Assembly: GCA_963851415.1 (NCBI GenBank)
Contig: CAWKPF010000003.1
Location: 1,550,001-1,614,000 of the forward strand
Length of the DNA stretch: 64,000 nt
Direction: 5' to 3'
Source: CAWKPF01 sp963851415
GTDB lineage: Bacteria > Acidobacteriota > Thermoanaerobaculia > Multivoradales > Multivoraceae
Part shown: positions 53,283-63,098 of the stretch, in pieces
Layout: each line of letters starts with the position of its first letter
How positions within the stretch are numbered: the stretch's first letter is position 1
Notes under the pieces: generated by a model
What the model saw: only the letters and a program-made list of their open reading frames with translations
Database searches by the model: none
Told to the model about the DNA's origin: nothing
Program-made: the position numbers and the translations under genes

Positions 53283-54221
53283 ATGTCTCACCTGCGCACT
53301 CGGTCGATCCCTACGGTCTCTCTCGCTGACGTGTCGCTCGCGGCGTTGACCTGGTCGTTGGCACTCGTGCTGATGGCCGGGGCACCCCTGAGTGCTCTCC
53401 AGCCGCCCGTGAAGCCCCAGGAGCCGACGCAGCCGAGTCCCGAGGAGGTCGCTCCGCCACCCGACCCCGGTCAGGTCGCCGATCCCGAGTTGGGTCTGGA
53501 GCAGATTCTGGCGAAGCACCTGGCCGCCCGTGTTCCACCGGATGCGGGCAAGGTCCAGACCGTCAAGGCGATGGGGATCGTGGGCTTCCAGGGGATGCAA
53601 CTGCCGATGACGATGCACTTCCAGCGCCCTCGGCCGTTTCGCGTCGACATCGATCTCCAGGGGATGAGCATGGTGCAGGCCTATGACGGCACTACTGCGT
53701 GGACCGTCTCCCCCTTCCAGGGCATCGTCGAGCCGGAAGCGCTGGGGCCGGAAGCGGAGGACGCGGTGACAGTGTTCTCGGACTTTCTCTGGGGATTGCT
53801 CGACGATGCCGAGGACAAGGGCATTTCCCTGACTCTCGCCGGAATCGAGAACGTCGACAATGACGAGACCTATCGGATCGAGGCGACGCTCGCGTCGGGA
53901 AAGACCCGCCAGATCTTCCTGGGCGGTGAGGATTTCCTCGAGCACCGACTCACTCTCGACACCGAGTTCATGGGGGCACCGCAGACGCTGGTGGCCACCC
54001 TGGACGACTACCGATCCGTGGGCCCCCTGGTGATTCCGCATCGGATCGTCATTTCGGGAGCTGCCATGCAGATCGACATGACGCTGGAGGCGGTCGAGAC
54101 GGGCGTCGAGGTCGATCCGGGGCTGTTCACGATGCCCGAGCCGGTCGAGGTGCCGGTAGAGCCCACGGAGGGAGAAGCGGAGAAGGGCCCTGAGGGACCG
54201 GACCTCGAGGGTTTGTCTTGA
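53283..54221 (+). CDS. Exported LolA-like (outer-membrane lipoprotein-sorting) protein
   Basis: This 312-residue exported protein has a hydrophobic signal (TWSLALVLMAGAPLSALQ), then a proline-rich spacer (PPVKPQEPTQPSPEEVAPPP). The globular part resembles the LolA/LolB half-barrel: GIVGFQGMQLPMTMHFQRPR, FRVDIDLQGMSMVQAYDGTT, QIFLGGEDFLEHRLTL and GPLVIPHRIVI. Such proteins carry lipoproteins or lipids across the periplasm; many relatives have no known cargo. AAGGAG lies 6 bases before the ATG. The C-terminal tail is acidic (EPTEGEAEKGPEGPDLEG). It overlaps the following TonB receptor start. Confidence 0.8.
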   Translation: MSHLRTRSIPTVSLADVSLAALTWSLALVLMAGAPLSALQPPVKPQEPTQPSPEEVAPPPDPGQVADPELGLEQILAKHLAARVPPDAGKVQTVKAMGIVGFQGMQLPMTMHFQRPRPFRVDIDLQGMSMVQAYDGTTAWTVSPFQGIVEPEALGPEAEDAVTVFSDFLWGLLDDAEDKGISLTLAGIENVDNDETYRIEATLASGKTRQIFLGGEDFLEHRLTLDTEFMGAPQTLVATLDDYRSVGPLVIPHRIVISGAAMQIDMTLEAVETGVEVDPGLFTMPEPVEVPVEPTEGEAEKGPEGPDLEGLS

Positions 54222-56443
54222 TGCAGAGCGGCCGGATTCGGGGCCGGTTTGTGGTGGGCTCGATCGCCGTCGGGCTCTTCATCGGAGGCCACGTTCTCTC
54301 ACCGGTGCTCGGCCAGAGCGCCCAGGAGCCCGCATCGTCCGCTGTGCCGGAGGACGGTCCTGGAGAGGAACCGGGCACGGCTGCGGCCGAGGACGAAGCT
54401 CCCTCGCTCGGCCAGGACGCCGCCGTGCTCTCGGAGACGGTGATCGTGACCACCTCTCGCCTCGAGCGTGATCTCGCCACGGTGCCGGCGAATGTGGTCG
54501 TGCTCACTGATCGTCTCGAGGAGACAGCGGCACTGACTCTCGACGACACTCTGCGGCAGGTGCCGGGGTTCTCCCTCTTCAGAAGGTCGAGCAGTCTGGT
54601 TTCCCACCCGACGACGCAGGGCGTGTCCCTTCGCGGCGTCGGCCCGAGCGGAGTGAGTCGGACGCTCGTTCTGGTGGACGGGATACCCCTCAACGACGCT
54701 TTCGGGGGCTGGGTGTACTGGAGCCGTTTCTCTCGCCTCGAGCTGGCCAAGGCCGAAGTGGTCCCGGGGGGCGCGTCCAACGTCTGGGGCAACTATGCTC
54801 TCGGAGGTGTCATCCAGTTGTTCACCGAGCCGGGGAGCGGGGCCCGCGTCTCGGTACTGGGCGAGGCAGGGGAGTGGAGCACTCTCGGCATCGAAGGGCT
54901 GGCCGGAATCGAGCTCGGTGGTGCCGACCTCATGGTCACGGGCGGTCATTTCGAGACCGACGGCTACTACGTGCTCCGCGAGGACCAGCGCGGCGAGATC
55001 GACGTTCCGGCCTGGTCGGACCACGATTCGTTGGGGCTGCGCGGGCGCGCCGGTCTGGGCCCGCACGGGCAGATCGACGGTCGATACGAGCACTTCGAGG
55101 AAGAGCGGGGGAACGGGACCCGTCTCACCGGCAACGACACGAGTCTCGACGCCCTGCGGCTCGGATTGGACGGGATGGCCGGGCGTTCCTCGTGGTCGTT
55201 GAACCTCTTCGGCGACGACCAGGAGTTCGTGAATCTGTTCAGTGCGCAGTCGGAGGATCGAGACACCGAGGTGCCGGCGCTGTACCAGTTCGAGGTGCCC
55301 AGCGATTCCTTTACCGTAAGTGGACTGTGGGCACGCGAGCTGGGCGCTGTGGACCGCACGGAGGGAGCTCGGCACACCCTGAGCGCCGGGGGAGAGTGGC
55401 GCATTCTCGACGGGGCGACCAACGAGCTCTTCTTCTGGAACGGAAGCGACTTCAACCGGCAGCGATCGGCAGGGGGCGATCAGGAGTTGGGAGGTGTCTG
55501 GCTCCAGGACGAGATCGCCGGGCGCCGCTGGAATCTGCAGGTGGGTGCCCGTGTCGACCAGTGGAATGCGACCAACGGTTTTCTACTGGAGATCGAGCGC
55601 AGCGACGGCTCGATTCGACAGGATCTGCAGTACCCGGATCGGCGGGAAACCACATTCAGTCCGAAGGTCGGGCTGACCTACGAGCTGGCCGAGGCTCACG
55701 TTCTGTATGGCTCGGCCTACCAGTCCTTTCGTGCGCCCACCGTCAATGAGCTCTACCGTCCCTTCCGTGTCCGAAACGACATCACCGCGGCGAACGCCCT
55801 GCTGGTGCCGGAAACGCTGCAGGGCTTCGAAGCCGGCTGGCGCTACACCACGGTCAACACCCGGGTCCGAGCCGCGGCGTTCGACAATCGACTCGACGAC
55901 GCTGTCGCCAACGTCACGATCGGTTCCGGGCCCGGAGTGGTCGACCCCTGCGGCTTCGTGCCGGGCGGAGGGGTCTGTCGCCAGCGTGCCAATCTGGATC
56001 GAGTGCGAGTGCGTGGCCTGGAGGCCGATGTGCAGCAGCGGATCGGCCGCTTCGAGCTGGGGTTGAGCTACCTGCTCAGCGATGCCGAGGTTCGTGAGGC
56101 CGCGGTTTCCCCGAGTCTCGAAGGAAAGACGTTGGTACAGGTGCCTGAGAACCAGCTTTCCGCACGACTCCAGCACAGCGGCTTCCTCGAAACGAGCTTC
56201 CAGCTGCGCTGGGTCGATCAACAGTTCGATGACGATCTGAACACTCGCGTGCTGTCGAGTTTCTTTGTTGCAGACCTGTGGCTGGGACACTCCCTGGGGT
56301 CCGGAGTGAGCCTCTTCGCTGGAGTCCAGAACCTGTTCGACGAAGAGATCGAGGTGGCTGTCACCGACACCGGCCTCGTGTCGACCGGAATGCCTCGCAT
56401 GCTCTACGGGGGGGTACGGTGGTCGTGGGGTGGCGGTCGGTGA
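54221..56443 (+). CDS. TonB-dependent outer-membrane receptor (BtuB-like)
   Basis: This 740-residue receptor has a signal peptide (GSIAVGLFIGGHVLSPVLGQ) and an acidic, alanine-rich spacer. The TonB box region reads ETVIVTTSRLERDLATVPAN, followed by the plug segments LRQVPGFSLFRRSSSLVSHP and VLVDGIPLNDAFGG, and AEVVPGGASNVWGNYALGGV. The barrel ends in a typical aromatic-terminal strand (YGGVRWSWGGGR). The plug is of the vitamin B12/siderophore-like type, ligand unknown. The ATG overlaps the previous stop as TGATG; a TTG three bases earlier is also possible. The stop overlaps the start of the sensor kinase. Confidence 0.9.
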   Translation: MQSGRIRGRFVVGSIAVGLFIGGHVLSPVLGQSAQEPASSAVPEDGPGEEPGTAAAEDEAPSLGQDAAVLSETVIVTTSRLERDLATVPANVVVLTDRLEETAALTLDDTLRQVPGFSLFRRSSSLVSHPTTQGVSLRGVGPSGVSRTLVLVDGIPLNDAFGGWVYWSRFSRLELAKAEVVPGGASNVWGNYALGGVIQLFTEPGSGARVSVLGEAGEWSTLGIEGLAGIELGGADLMVTGGHFETDGYYVLREDQRGEIDVPAWSDHDSLGLRGRAGLGPHGQIDGRYEHFEEERGNGTRLTGNDTSLDALRLGLDGMAGRSSWSLNLFGDDQEFVNLFSAQSEDRDTEVPALYQFEVPSDSFTVSGLWARELGAVDRTEGARHTLSAGGEWRILDGATNELFFWNGSDFNRQRSAGGDQELGGVWLQDEIAGRRWNLQVGARVDQWNATNGFLLEIERSDGSIRQDLQYPDRRETTFSPKVGLTYELAEAHVLYGSAYQSFRAPTVNELYRPFRVRNDITAANALLVPETLQGFEAGWRYTTVNTRVRAAAFDNRLDDAVANVTIGSGPGVVDPCGFVPGGGVCRQRANLDRVRVRGLEADVQQRIGRFELGLSYLLSDAEVREAAVSPSLEGKTLVQVPENQLSARLQHSGFLETSFQLRWVDQQFDDDLNTRVLSSFFVADLWLGHSLGSGVSLFAGVQNLFDEEIEVAVTDTGLVSTGMPRMLYGGVRWSWGGGR

Positions 56444-57642
56444 CCGTGGGCTCTCAGCCCAGTGGAGAGCCGCTTCAGGGGCGCCCGGGGCGCAGGGCTC
56501 GATGGGCGCAGCTCCTGCTCATCTTCACTCTGACGGGGATGGTCTCGGTTGCGCCGACCCTTCTTCAGCATCTGGCGGAAGACGTGCCGCTGCCGATCGA
56601 TCGACTGGTGTCCGAGTTCATCGGCTGGTATCTGTGGCTGCCCTTCGTGGTGGCCATGTTCTGGCTGGTGAGACGGTTTCCCCTGGAGCGCGCGCGGTGG
56701 AAGAGCCGGATCGCCATCTACTTCGCGTCGGGCATTGCAGCCTCGGCACTGTATGCGGTCCTCGCTCTGCTCAAGGACTCTGCGCTCAACACCCTGGTCT
56801 GGGACCGGCCGGCTCCGAGCCTCAGTGTGCTCGGCGCCGGGTTTCTCTTCGGTGGGCTCGAGTTCTACATGCTGGTCTTCTGCACGATGCTGGCGGTGGT
56901 TCACGCGTTCGAGTATCACCAGCGGTATCAGGATCGTAGCTTCAAGACGGCTCGCCTCGAGGCACAGCTCAGTCGGGCCCAGCTGCAGGTGCTTCGCGTA
57001 CAGCTGAATCCGCACTTCCTCTTCAACTCCTTGAATGCCGTGTCTTCGCTGATGCACAAGGACGTCGATGCGGCCGACAGGATGCTGGTGCGATTGAGCG
57101 ACTTCTTGCGTCTTTCCCTCGAGGTGGGCGATCAACAGGAGGTGACCCTCTCCGATGAGGTCGAGATTCTCGAGCACTATGTCGAGATCGAGCGGGCGCG
57201 CTTCGGAGATCGGCTCGAGGTCACGGTCGACGTCGACCCGGATCTACTCGACGCGATGGTTCCGAATCTCGTGTTGCAGCCTCTGGTGGAGAACGCCATT
57301 CGTCATGGGCTTTCGATGCGCTCGGCCCCGGGCCACGTGGAAGTTCGGGCACGTCCGCAGTTTCCGGACAAGATCGAGCTGCGGGTCAGCGACAATGGAC
57401 CCGGAATCCAGGGCGACCCCGGGGAAGTGCTCAAGCCAGGGGTCGGCCTGCACAACACGATGCAGCGGCTCCAGCAGCTCTACGGTGCCGCACAGCGCTT
57501 CGAGATCGGCAATGCTCGTGATGGCGGCTTTCAGGTGACCCTGACTTTTCCGCTACGGCGTGAGGATGCAGCCTCCGATGCTGCCGCGTGGGCCACCGCC
57601 GAACCGGCTTCCGAGCGTTGGCAGCCGCGCGCCGCGGGTTGA
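56440..57642 (+). CDS. LytS/YehU-type sensor histidine kinase
   Basis: This 400-residue membrane kinase has about four N-terminal helices (residues 22-155), a short coiled coil (ARLEAQLSRAQLQVLRVQLN) and then the His_kinase domain, with phosphoacceptor H192 in QLNPHFLFNSLNAV. The HATPase region shows LQPLVENAIRHG, VSDNGPGI and GVGLHNTMQRLQQLYG. This is the LytS/AlgZ class, whose usual partner is a LytTR response regulator. None is present next door, so the kinase is an orphan here. The GTG start overlaps the receptor stop as GTGA. The signal may relate to the receptor ligand, but this is inference. Confidence 0.9.
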   Translation: MTVGSQPSGEPLQGRPGRRARWAQLLLIFTLTGMVSVAPTLLQHLAEDVPLPIDRLVSEFIGWYLWLPFVVAMFWLVRRFPLERARWKSRIAIYFASGIAASALYAVLALLKDSALNTLVWDRPAPSLSVLGAGFLFGGLEFYMLVFCTMLAVVHAFEYHQRYQDRSFKTARLEAQLSRAQLQVLRVQLNPHFLFNSLNAVSSLMHKDVDAADRMLVRLSDFLRLSLEVGDQQEVTLSDEVEILEHYVEIERARFGDRLEVTVDVDPDLLDAMVPNLVLQPLVENAIRHGLSMRSAPGHVEVRARPQFPDKIELRVSDNGPGIQGDPGEVLKPGVGLHNTMQRLQQLYGAAQRFEIGNARDGGFQVTLTFPLRREDAASDAAAWATAEPASERWQPRAAG

Positions 57643-57840
57643 TTCCGGCGCCGAACTGAGCCTCCCATGACTGCGCGAGGAAGGTCTTGACAGGAGGGCT
57701 CAGGACTCTCGTGCGATCGAGGCTGTGCTACTCTGGTGAGGCGCGGTTCCTGCGCGGGGCCAGTGCCCTAAGTTCCCACGAATCAACGACTTGGTGACCT
57801 CCGCGGACGGTCCGGTGGATCCGGTCGCGGAGCCTTGTGA

Positions 57841-59568
57841 GTGCCCACGAGAACGATGCCGACGAAGACCAGAGGCCCGGCCAAGAAGCCCCGCGTCACT
57901 GCGGAGACGATGAGCAAGAACCAACGGGAGATCTCGGTCTCTGAGTTCTTCGCCAAGAACCGTCACCTGCTGGGCTTCGACTCGCTGCGCAAGGCGCTGC
58001 TCACCACCGTGAAGGAGGCGGTCGACAATTCTCTCGACGCCTGTGAAGAAGCGGGGATCCTCCCGGAGATCGAGGTGAGCATCGAAGCGGGCAAGGAAGA
58101 AAAGCGCTTCGTGGTCACCGTTGGCGACAACGGTCCGGGAATCGTGGCCAAGCAGATCCCGAACATCTTCGGCAAGTTGCTCTACGGATCGAAGTTCCAC
58201 AGCATGAAGCAAAGCCGGGGGCAGCAGGGGATCGGGATCTCGGCCGCGGCCATGTACGGACAACTGACCACGGGCAAGCCGATGGAGGTGATCTCCAAGA
58301 CCGGGCCGCGCAAGCAGGCGATCGGGATGACGGTCATGCTCGACACGACGAGCAACCAGCCGAAGGTGATCAAGGAGGAGAAGCTGGGTGGATGGGATCG
58401 CGCGAGCGGAACCCTGCTCAAGCTCGAGATCGAGGCGGCATACCAGAAGGGGCGCCAATCCGTCGACGAGTTCCTCTATCAGGTGGCGGTGGCCAACCCT
58501 CACACGACGATCCGCTATCGCAGCCCGAACGGAGAGGAAACGCTCTGGGAGCGCAGCGTCGAGGAGAACCCCATTGCTCCCAAGGAGATCAAGCCGCATC
58601 CGCATGGAGTCGAGCTGGGGGTGTTGATGAAGATGCTCGAGAGCACACGTCAGCCGACAGTGACCTCGTTCCTGACTCAGGACTTCAGCCGGGTCAGTCC
58701 TGCGTTGGCTGCCCAGATCGTCAAGCGAGCCAGGCTCAAGCCGCGCAACCGTCCCAGCACGATCCTGCGTCGGGAGGCCGACTCCCTCTACAAGGCGATC
58801 AACGATCCGGCCACCCGGATCATGGCGCCTCCGACCAATTGTCTCTCTCCGATCGGGATGGAGGAGCTCCTGGCGGGCCTGACTCGTGGAGTGAATGCCG
58901 AGTTCTACACGGTGGAGACGCGCAAGCCGGCGGTCTACCGCGGGAATCCGTTCCAGGTAGAGGTGGGAGTGGCCTGGGGAGGAGACCTCAAGGCGGATGA
59001 GCTGGCGCGAGTGCTGCGCTTCGCGAACCGCGTGCCGTTGCTCTATCAGGGCGGTGGCTGCGCGATCAGCAAGGGGGTCATGGACGTGGGCTGGAAGAGC
59101 TACGGTTTGTCGCAGTCGCGTGGTGCTCTGCCTACCGGTCCACTCTTGCTCATGGTCCACGTGGCTTCCGTCTGGGTCCCGTTCAGCTCCGAGAGCAAGG
59201 AGGCCATCGCCGACTACGACGAGATCCGCAAGGAGATACGCCTTGCGGTGCAGGCGTGTGGTCGGCGCCTGGGGAGCTACGTCAAGCGCAAGGCCCGAGC
59301 GCGCAACGAGGCGAAGCGCCGGGAAGTCTTCAACCTCTATATCGAAGCGGTCGTCGACAGCGTCGAGATGATCACGGGACGGGATCAGGCCAGGTTCCGG
59401 GAGAATCTGATCGATATCAGTCGCGCCAAGACCGAGCTCGCCGAACTACTCGAAGATGCCAAGAGCAATCAGAACGGCGATTCGGAGCTTCACGATCATG
59501 AGCGTGTGCTGATCGTGGAGTCCGACTCGGAGTCCGAGATCGAGCAGACTGCGATCTCCTTCGAGTGA
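57841..59568 (+). CDS. top6B: DNA topoisomerase VI subunit B
   Basis: This 575-residue type IIB topoisomerase subunit has the GHKL ATPase motifs: VKEAVDNSLDACEEAG (N box), VGDNGPGI (G1) and SRGQQGIGISAAAMYG (G2). The transducer region includes QGGGCAISKGVMDVGW and RLGSYVKRKARARNEAKRRE. Length and order match archaeal Top6B. The complex relaxes and decatenates DNA by ATP-dependent double-strand passage. Topoisomerase VI is rare in bacteria, where gyrase and topo IV normally do this work. The GTG start has GGAG 8 bases before it. The partner Top6A follows directly. Confidence 0.95.
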   Translation: MPTRTMPTKTRGPAKKPRVTAETMSKNQREISVSEFFAKNRHLLGFDSLRKALLTTVKEAVDNSLDACEEAGILPEIEVSIEAGKEEKRFVVTVGDNGPGIVAKQIPNIFGKLLYGSKFHSMKQSRGQQGIGISAAAMYGQLTTGKPMEVISKTGPRKQAIGMTVMLDTTSNQPKVIKEEKLGGWDRASGTLLKLEIEAAYQKGRQSVDEFLYQVAVANPHTTIRYRSPNGEETLWERSVEENPIAPKEIKPHPHGVELGVLMKMLESTRQPTVTSFLTQDFSRVSPALAAQIVKRARLKPRNRPSTILRREADSLYKAINDPATRIMAPPTNCLSPIGMEELLAGLTRGVNAEFYTVETRKPAVYRGNPFQVEVGVAWGGDLKADELARVLRFANRVPLLYQGGGCAISKGVMDVGWKSYGLSQSRGALPTGPLLLMVHVASVWVPFSSESKEAIADYDEIRKEIRLAVQACGRRLGSYVKRKARARNEAKRREVFNLYIEAVVDSVEMITGRDQARFRENLIDISRAKTELAELLEDAKSNQNGDSELHDHERVLIVESDSESEIEQTAISFE

Positions 59569-59594
59569 ATCGCGACGATCAGGAGTCAAATCCC

Positions 59595-60878
59595 GTGGCA
59601 GTCAAGAAGAAATCCTCTGGTAAGAGACGCCCCGCCGGAAAGGCCGCGTCGAAGTCGGCCCCAGCGAGGAAATCGGCGTCAAAGAAGAAGGCGAGCAAGA
59701 AGGCGCCCACCAAGCGGGCGCCACGGGGCACCAAGACACTCGAGCGTGAGGCTCGCAAGCTCGACAACTCCAAGATCAAGGCTTTCGAGATCCCCACCAA
59801 GCTCGACACCGAGCTCAAGCTGATGCACATGGCGGAGAAGACGGTGGAGCTGGCAGAAAGGACGGTCGACCCGTTCCTCGACGTTCCGACTCGTTCACTG
59901 TCCAATGTCAACTTCGATCGACGCAAGAAGATTCTCGAGATGGGAGACGCCACCCAGCGCCGTAGCCTCTTCAATCTCGGACAGGCACGCAAGTACATGC
60001 AGACATTCGTCGTCGCCCGCGGCTGCGCCCAGCTGCAGCGCGAGGCGAAGACGACGAGCATTCGTGACCTCTACTACATGTCGAAGTTCACGCTCGGGGA
60101 CTCGAAAGAGAACACCTTCGACGATCAGGTGGAGTCGGACCCGATCATCGAGGACCTCGAGGTGACCCTGGGCAGTTTGCGCGAAGAGCTTCACCTGTTC
60201 GCGGCCAAACGGGGCTCGGTCGTGGGCCCGGCGACCATCGTCGATGCGGGGGACACCATCGAGCTCTCACGGATGGGCTCCGGGGGATGGTCGGTTCCCG
60301 GCATCGTGGAGCCGGACGTGGTGAAGTTCAAGAAGCACAGCGCCAAGTTCATTCTGCTGGTCGAGAAGGAAGCGGTTTGGGCACGGCTGAACGAAGACAA
60401 GTTCTGGAAGCGCCACAAGTGCCTGCTGGTGACCGGGCAGGGACAGCCGCCGCGAGGTGTGCGTCGCTTGTTGTATCGGATGGTGAACGAGCTGAAGCTG
60501 CCGCTCTACGTGTTCGTCGACAACGACCCCTGGGGCTACTACATTCACTCCGTGGTGAAGCAGGGCTCCATCAATCTGGCCTTCGAGTCGTCACGAATGG
60601 CGGTTCCGAAGGCTCAATTCATCGGGCTTTCGAGCTACGACCCCGCGAAGTTCGGACTCAGCTCCGCGGTCAGCATCAAGCTCAACGATCAGGATCGGGC
60701 ACGAGCGAAGGAAATCCTGGCCTACGAGTGGTTCAAGGACCGCTCGTGGCAACGCGAGATCAAGCACATGCTCGCGGAGGGGGTGAAGTGGGAGCTCGAG
60801 GCCCTCTCCAACAAGGGACTCTCCTTCGTGACCGAGGAGTACCTGCCCAAGAAGATCCGTGATCGGGACTTTCTCTGA
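59595..60878 (+). CDS. top6A: DNA topoisomerase VI subunit A (Spo11-like) with basic tail
   Basis: This 427-residue DNA-cleaving subunit has the Spo11-like catalytic segment TTSIRDLYYMSK, with the second tyrosine (about residue 161) the likely nucleophile. The Toprim domain has the acidic residue in FILLVEKEAVWARL and the D-x-D in VFVDNDPWGYY. Its first 45 residues are an exceptional Lys/Ala/Ser/Pro tail (VKKKSSGKRRPAGKAASKSA, KKKASKKAPTK), like a histone-H1-type DNA-binding tail. AGGAG lies 9 bases before this GTG; an alternative GTG at 59565 overlaps the Top6B stop (GTGA) but lacks a binding site. Either way translation is coupled to top6B. Confidence 0.95.
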   Translation: MAVKKKSSGKRRPAGKAASKSAPARKSASKKKASKKAPTKRAPRGTKTLEREARKLDNSKIKAFEIPTKLDTELKLMHMAEKTVELAERTVDPFLDVPTRSLSNVNFDRRKKILEMGDATQRRSLFNLGQARKYMQTFVVARGCAQLQREAKTTSIRDLYYMSKFTLGDSKENTFDDQVESDPIIEDLEVTLGSLREELHLFAAKRGSVVGPATIVDAGDTIELSRMGSGGWSVPGIVEPDVVKFKKHSAKFILLVEKEAVWARLNEDKFWKRHKCLLVTGQGQPPRGVRRLLYRMVNELKLPLYVFVDNDPWGYYIHSVVKQGSINLAFESSRMAVPKAQFIGLSSYDPAKFGLSSAVSIKLNDQDRARAKEILAYEWFKDRSWQREIKHMLAEGVKWELEALSNKGLSFVTEEYLPKKIRDRDFL

Positions 60879-60900
60879 GGCTGGGCCACCTCCGAGGCGT

Positions 60901-62697
60901 TCAGTGCGGTAGATGCGCGGCCACTCTCCCCCGGGCGATCGAGCCTCGGGAGAGAAGTAGGTCGCCCTGCAGCTCATGGACGGCCGGGTACCCGGGCAGG
61001 TCGGCGAGCAGGGCGCGGGCTCGCCAGTAGTCGCCGTTCTCGACGTGCTCCCAGGCGCGAATCAGGCGACGTGTGTCTTCGATAGCCGCCTCGGCGGGGA
61101 CCCTCTGGCCGCTGCCTCCGGCTGCAATGGTTGCCGACCCGGCTGCCGAATCGGGCCCTGGCACGGGATGGGCCTTCTCGCTCGCTGCGCGCAGGGAAGC
61201 CGTTCCCGGACCGACGAGGAGGAGGAGCAGGAGGGTGCCGGCTAGCGAGAGAGGCAGCCTTCTCGGGGGATGGCGCAGGGCCATCAAGAGGAGAGCGAGC
61301 CACAGAGCGAGGACTCCAGCTGTCGCCGCACTGCCGAGAGCGCTTCTCTCGGTCGCGGCTCTACCCGTCTGGAGCGCGAACCAGTCGAGTTTTCGCGGGG
61401 CCTGTGGTGCAGAATCTGCGGTCGGGCTCGGCTGGCCCAGGAGTATCGGCGCCAGATCCCTGACTCCCTTCTCGTGAAGCCGGGCCGTGGTCGCGCCCCA
61501 GACGCTGCACCCGAGCAGGAGGGCGATGATCGCTGGGCGGGCTCGGCGCCCGGTCAAGAGATTGGCGACTCCGATCGTCAACAGGGGAATCGTCGAGGTC
61601 AGAGATCCGGGTCCATAGGCATGGGTCTCTCCCGATCCGGTGAATACGAAGGCGTTCAGGAGCAGGTGCACCGCGAGGGTGAGCAGAAGGGCCCCCCGCC
61701 AGTGGGCCCGCAGCTCGCACCGCCAGGGGAGGAGGAGGCCGACGGTCGCGATGAGCAGGAGGGGAGACCAGAAGAGGACACCGGAGTGGGTCGAGAACAG
61801 GACCGTCCACAGGGAGCTGATGGACGGGTCGGTGGTATGGGGTACCAGCGATCCGCTCTGGCGGGCCCAGACGAAGAGCTGCGCCCCGATCGGTATCGCC
61901 GCCACTCCCAGGCTGGTCGCGACCAGGGCCAACGAACGGCCATTGCCGATCCGTCGACGGAGAGTGAGCGCCGGAGCGAGTAGGAGGAGGGCGAGCGGAA
62001 TGTCCTGCCAGCGACAGAGGAAGACACATCCGATCGCAGCGCCCGCCGCGGCCGCGGAGAGAGCATTCGCGTTGCGCTCGAGAGCCAGCAGGCAGAGCAT
62101 CAGGGCGCAGGAGGCGGTGACCGCCGCGAGGTGGGATTCGGTATAGGCGGAGGTCGCGTAGACGAAGAGGGGCGTGCCGAGCAGGAGGGCCGTCGCGCCG
62201 CCCACCGCTGCGTGATCGGAGGCGCCGAGGCGACGCAGGAGGAGGGCGAGGAACCTCATGACGACGAGTAGCAGAGCAATGGACAGCGCCTGAAGGGCAA
62301 TCCTCTGGAGTGGGTCCCAGCGCTCCAGCGGAGAGATGGAATCGCTCGTAATCGGCCGGGCCAGAAGATAGGCGGGGAGCCACAGGAGCGACGGACCGAG
62401 GCTGAGAGAGGAAAAGGGCGGCCCCTCGGAGGGCGTCCCCTTGGCGAGCTCGACGATCTGGCGCGCGGGTAGGACGCTGCGAAGGACATCGTTGCGCAGG
62501 TCGAGGTCGCCGTCTTCGGCCAGGGAAGACGTGGCAGCGAGGAAGCGCGTGGCGTTCCACCCGTCCACGTCGGCGACACGGCCGAATGCGACCGTGGCGG
62601 CCAGGACGAGGGCCAGCAGGGCGAGGTCGCAGCCGAGCGGCCAGCGATGCCCCTGTAGCATGGAGAAGGTCTGCGTACCGGGATCTCTTCGTTCCAT
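60901..62697 (-). CDS. Polytopic membrane protein, glycosyltransferase-39/PMT-like
   Basis: This 598-residue protein has about 12 hydrophobic segments. The N-terminal loop after the first helix contains DGWNATRFLAATSSLAEDGD and a LDLRNDVL stretch, the pattern of acidic-loop dolichyl- or undecaprenyl-phosphate-sugar glycosyltransferases (GT-C fold, GT39-like). No complete family signature is present. The C-terminal 90 residues are soluble and helical (WEHVENGDYWRARALLADLP), like a single TPR unit. It may transfer sugars to proteins or lipids at the inner membrane. It is convergent with top6A, 22 bp away. Confidence 0.7.
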   Translation of the reverse strand: MERRDPGTQTFSMLQGHRWPLGCDLALLALVLAATVAFGRVADVDGWNATRFLAATSSLAEDGDLDLRNDVLRSVLPARQIVELAKGTPSEGPPFSSLSLGPSLLWLPAYLLARPITSDSISPLERWDPLQRIALQALSIALLLVVMRFLALLLRRLGASDHAAVGGATALLLGTPLFVYATSAYTESHLAAVTASCALMLCLLALERNANALSAAAAGAAIGCVFLCRWQDIPLALLLLAPALTLRRRIGNGRSLALVATSLGVAAIPIGAQLFVWARQSGSLVPHTTDPSISSLWTVLFSTHSGVLFWSPLLLIATVGLLLPWRCELRAHWRGALLLTLAVHLLLNAFVFTGSGETHAYGPGSLTSTIPLLTIGVANLLTGRRARPAIIALLLGCSVWGATTARLHEKGVRDLAPILLGQPSPTADSAPQAPRKLDWFALQTGRAATERSALGSAATAGVLALWLALLLMALRHPPRRLPLSLAGTLLLLLLVGPGTASLRAASEKAHPVPGPDSAAGSATIAAGGSGQRVPAEAAIEDTRRLIRAWEHVENGDYWRARALLADLPGYPAVHELQGDLLLSRGSIARGRVAAHLPH

Positions 62698-63098
62698 GGT
62701 TCCCTCTGTTCTTTGTGGGTATGCTTCTGGAGCATAGCCGGAAAGCGCCGATGAGGCCAGAGGGCCGTTCGGATCGGTCAGTCGCGGCTACGAGCGGGGC
62801 CCGAAGGCGCGTCGGAGAGGGCTCCGGCTGAGCCCTTGCCGGCCCTCGAGGACTCCGTGCCGGTGCCCGTCCACGGTGAGCGCAGTCCGTGGAAATGCGG
62901 AGTTCCGTTCGGGCATCGTGCTGCCTACGATGGGTCCGAGATCGCGGCGCCAGTCCGGCCGTGCGGCGTGCTACCCTGCGGAGGCTCTGCGCTCGCCAGA
63001 GGGCTCTCGGCGCTGCACTCTCGGCATCGGTGCTGCGGGGCACCCCGGCCGTGAGCCAGACGAGTTCCAGCTCGAATCTACTGCTGAGGAAGGCTTCG

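Noticed and set aside
57694..57699. TTGACA as a -35 box for top6B
   Set aside because: No -10 element lies 16-18 bases downstream.
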